From NCBI GenBank assembly GCA_903932885.1, contig CAIZHT010000130.1, positions 1 through 7,339 on the forward strand: a DNA stretch of 7,339 bases. The letters are read 5' to 3'. Under the pieces are notes generated by a model. That model had not been told where the DNA came from and did not search any database. It saw only the letters and a program-made list of their open reading frames with translations. This document shows positions 5,533 through 7,339 of the stretch, piece after piece. The position numbers and the translations under genes were made by a program. The stretch comes from an uncultured Actinomycetes bacterium. Its GTDB lineage: Bacteria; Actinomycetota; Actinomycetes; Nanopelagicales; Nanopelagicaceae. Each line of letters starts with the position of its first letter. The first letter of the stretch is position 1.

Positions 5533-7339
5533 CTAGAGAGAGCCGATGGAGAGTTCGTGTAATCCGCGCTTCTGAGTCTCTAGGGCGACGAGTTCTCCGA
5601 AGGCTGCGTTGTATTGCTCTTCATTTTCCAGCGGATTAAGACGCTGCAAACTCGATTTGAGATCTGCAATTTTTCGGCTGACCAATACTTCGCGAAGCCT
5701 TGCAACAATACTTGAAACATACTTCTCTGAAACTGCGCCATCGGTGCGAACTGGCTCAACAGAGAGCTCGGTAAATAACTGCTTCATTCGATCATCGGTT
5801 ACTTTTTCGAGAGCAAGTGGCTCTGTTCCAAATGAATCAATGACGCGGCGAAGTTCGCGGTATGCCGGATGCGTAAAGGCATCTTCTTCAATTGTGGCCC
5901 ATCCAAATACAAGTCCAGACATCTGCAGCTTTGCCTTAAGTACCTCACGCTCGAGCATGAGAGTTGGCTCAGTTGGATTTGGGCGCCAAGCATCATCTGA
6001 TGACGGAACTTCTGCTTGTGGTTGATTCTGTGTAACTTTCTTTAGCGCCGTGTTGACGGCTGCTGTGACAACTTCAGTCTCTGTGCCAAGCCACCCTGAA
6101 AGAGATTTGATGTATTCGGGACGAAGAGATTTATCGCGAATTGCTGCAACAAGAGGCGCTGCGGTATTGAGCGCATTAACGCGACCTTCTGCTGTAGCCA
6201 AATTATGTTTCTTGAGTTCAGTCTTAATTGCGAATTCAAAGAGTGGAACGCGCTTTGCAATCAAATCCTTGAGCGCGAGGTCGCCCTTATGTTGACGCAG
6301 ATCGCATGGGTCGAGGCCATCTGGTTCAACGGCAACGAATGTCTGGGTAACAAACTTCTGATCATCACCAAATGCCTTCATGGCAGCCTTCTGTCCTGCA
6401 GCATCACCATCGAATGTAAAGATTACTTCTCCGCGGAATGCATCAGCATCCATCAGTAATCTACGAATGATTCGGATATGGTCATCGCCAAATGCAGTGC
6501 CGCATGTTGCAACTGCTGTTGTAATTCCAGCTAGATGACAAGCCATCACATCTGTATAGCCTTCAACAACAACTACTTGGCGGCTCTTTGCAATCTCTTT
6601 CTTTGCCATATCTAGGCCATACAGAACTTGGCTCTTCTTATAGATTGGAGTCTCAGATGTGTTTAAATATTTGGGACCTTGATCTTCTTCATCACTGGCA
6701 AGCTTTCGTGCGCCAAATCCAACGATGTCGCCAGAGATATCTTTGATCGGCCACATCACGCGATTGCGGAATTTATCGATCGGCCCACGCTCGCCCATCT
6801 TTGATAGACCGGCTTCTTCAAGTTCTTCGATAGTAAATCCAGCAGCTCGAAGATGTTTAGTTAAACCATCCCAACCGTTGGGCGCATAACCAACGCCAAA
6901 TAAATCACAAGCAGCCTTATCAAAACCGCGCTTAGTTAAAAGGTCGCGACCATGTGCTGCATCAGGTGATGTATTGAGTAAATCTTGAAAGAACTTCGCA
7001 GCAGCTAGGTTTGCTGCATAGAGACGTGAACGCTGCGATGTTGGCTGCGTTGGGCCGCCTTCTTCATAGCGAAGGGTGTAACCAATCTGCGATGCAAGGC
7101 GTTCGATAGTCTCTGTAAAACTCAAATGATCTGTCTTCATCATAAAGTCGATGACATCGCCACCCGCTCCGCAACCGAAGCAGTGGTAGTAATTCTTTGA
7201 TGGCGTTACATGAAATGAAGGAGATTTCTCGTCGTGAAACGGGCATAAGCCCTTCTTCTGTCCCCCACCAGCGTTCTTAAGTGCAACACCTGCTGCAGAG
7301 ACAACTTCATCTATATGCGCATGCTCGCGGACATAGACA
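5533..7339 (-). CDS. dnaG: DNA primase, partial (N-terminal start outside window)
   Basis: DnaG synthesises the RNA primers for DNA replication and works with the DnaB helicase. The frame stays open to the window edge, giving 601 residues; bacterial DnaG is about 600-640, so only some 10-20 residues are missing. It opens with VYVREHAHIDEVVSAAGVALKN. The CHC2 zinc finger follows, with ligands C32-x2-H35 (CPFH) and C53-x2-C56 (CFGC) and the hallmark HDEKSPSFHVTPS between them. The core contains the catalytic-domain signatures GFGARKL, KYLNTSETPIYKKSQVLYGL, then the TOPRIM motifs EGYTDV (E259) and FDGDAAG (D310, D312), and DGLDPCDL. The C-terminal roughly 180 residues would be the helicase-binding domain. 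An internal ATG-ATG at 7138-7143 could be mistaken for the start, but it would remove the zinc finger. The stop is TAG at 5533-5535, followed by tRNA-Asn. The gene appears intact and ordinary. Confidence 0.97.
   Translation of the reverse strand, partial: VYVREHAHIDEVVSAAGVALKNAGGGQKKGLCPFHDEKSPSFHVTPSKNYYHCFGCGAGGDVIDFMMKTDHLSFTETIERLASQIGYTLRYEEGGPTQPTSQRSRLYAANLAAAKFFQDLLNTSPDAAHGRDLLTKRGFDKAACDLFGVGYAPNGWDGLTKHLRAAGFTIEELEEAGLSKMGERGPIDKFRNRVMWPIKDISGDIVGFGARKLASDEEDQGPKYLNTSETPIYKKSQVLYGLDMAKKEIAKSRQVVVVEGYTDVMACHLAGITTAVATCGTAFGDDHIRIIRRLLMDADAFRGEVIFTFDGDAAGQKAAMKAFGDDQKFVTQTFVAVEPDGLDPCDLRQHKGDLALKDLIAKRVPLFEFAIKTELKKHNLATAEGRVNALNTAAPLVAAIRDKSLRPEYIKSLSGWLGTETEVVTAAVNTALKKVTQNQPQAEVPSSDDAWRPNPTEPTLMLEREVLKAKLQMSGLVFGWATIEEDAFTHPAYRELRRVIDSFGTEPLALEKVTDDRMKQLFTELSVEPVRTDGAVSEKYVSSIVARLREVLVSRKIADLKSSLQRLNPLENEEQYNAAFGELVALETQKRGLHELSIGSL

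Noticed and set aside
5609..6025. 138-codon open frame on the plus strand
   Set aside because: It is antisense to the dnaG 3' half, rich in Ser and Arg from reverse-strand codon bias, and has no domain or ribosome site of note.
7138..7143. ATG-ATG at 7138-7143 as the start of dnaG
   Set aside because: The same frame continues to the window edge and encodes the CHC2 zinc finger that all DnaG proteins carry.
1..7339. CRISPR array, insertion sequence or integrase gene
   Set aside because: I saw no regularly spaced repeats, no terminal inverted repeats with a transposase, and no reading frame with recombinase motifs.

Overview
The window looks like the chromosome of a low-to-moderate GC actinobacterium. 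The DnaG primase sequence is of actinobacterial type, it is followed directly by tRNA-Asn, and GTG starts are used. Small freshwater lineages such as the acI/Nanopelagicales group would fit, but that placement is an inference from gene style and composition, not something the sequence proves. All convincing genes lie on the minus strand, so the region reads from high to low coordinates.

Layout in the direction of transcription: (1) 7339-5533, dnaG, missing only its extreme N-terminus at the window edge. (2) 5472-5398, an intact tRNA-Asn(GTT) with encoded CCA. (3) 5397-5104, an AT-rich gap of 294 bases with a candidate promoter, a leader hairpin or operator, and short repeats. (4) 5103-2000, a three-gene carbohydrate-type ABC importer: secreted binding protein, a strong intercistronic hairpin, a MalF-like permease and a MalG-like permease joined by an ATGA overlap. 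No ATPase gene is present. (5) 1993-1923, a decayed tRNA-Asn-like sequence whose 3' end matches the intact tRNA-Asn exactly. (6) 1909-425, glpK, a glycerol kinase with its catalytic residues in place. (7) 386-1, the start of a DoxX/DoxD-like membrane protein gene not closed within the window.

The individual gene families are well known. The most interesting structure is the 28-base perfect direct repeat at 1921-1948 and 5395-5422. It covers the T-loop, T-stem 3' strand, acceptor 3' strand and CCA end of tRNA-Asn, and it brackets the whole ABC importer. This is the geometry left when DNA enters at a tRNA 3' end, although no integrase is visible. A simple model is an ancestral order dnaG - tRNA-Asn - glpK - doxX-like, into which the importer was placed. 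Alternatively, a second tRNA-Asn gene stood here and decayed.

Functionally, the importer followed directly by glycerol kinase suggests uptake and phosphorylation of glycerol or a glycerol-containing compound. The binding protein's ligand cannot be read from sequence alone, so a sugar or polyol remains possible.
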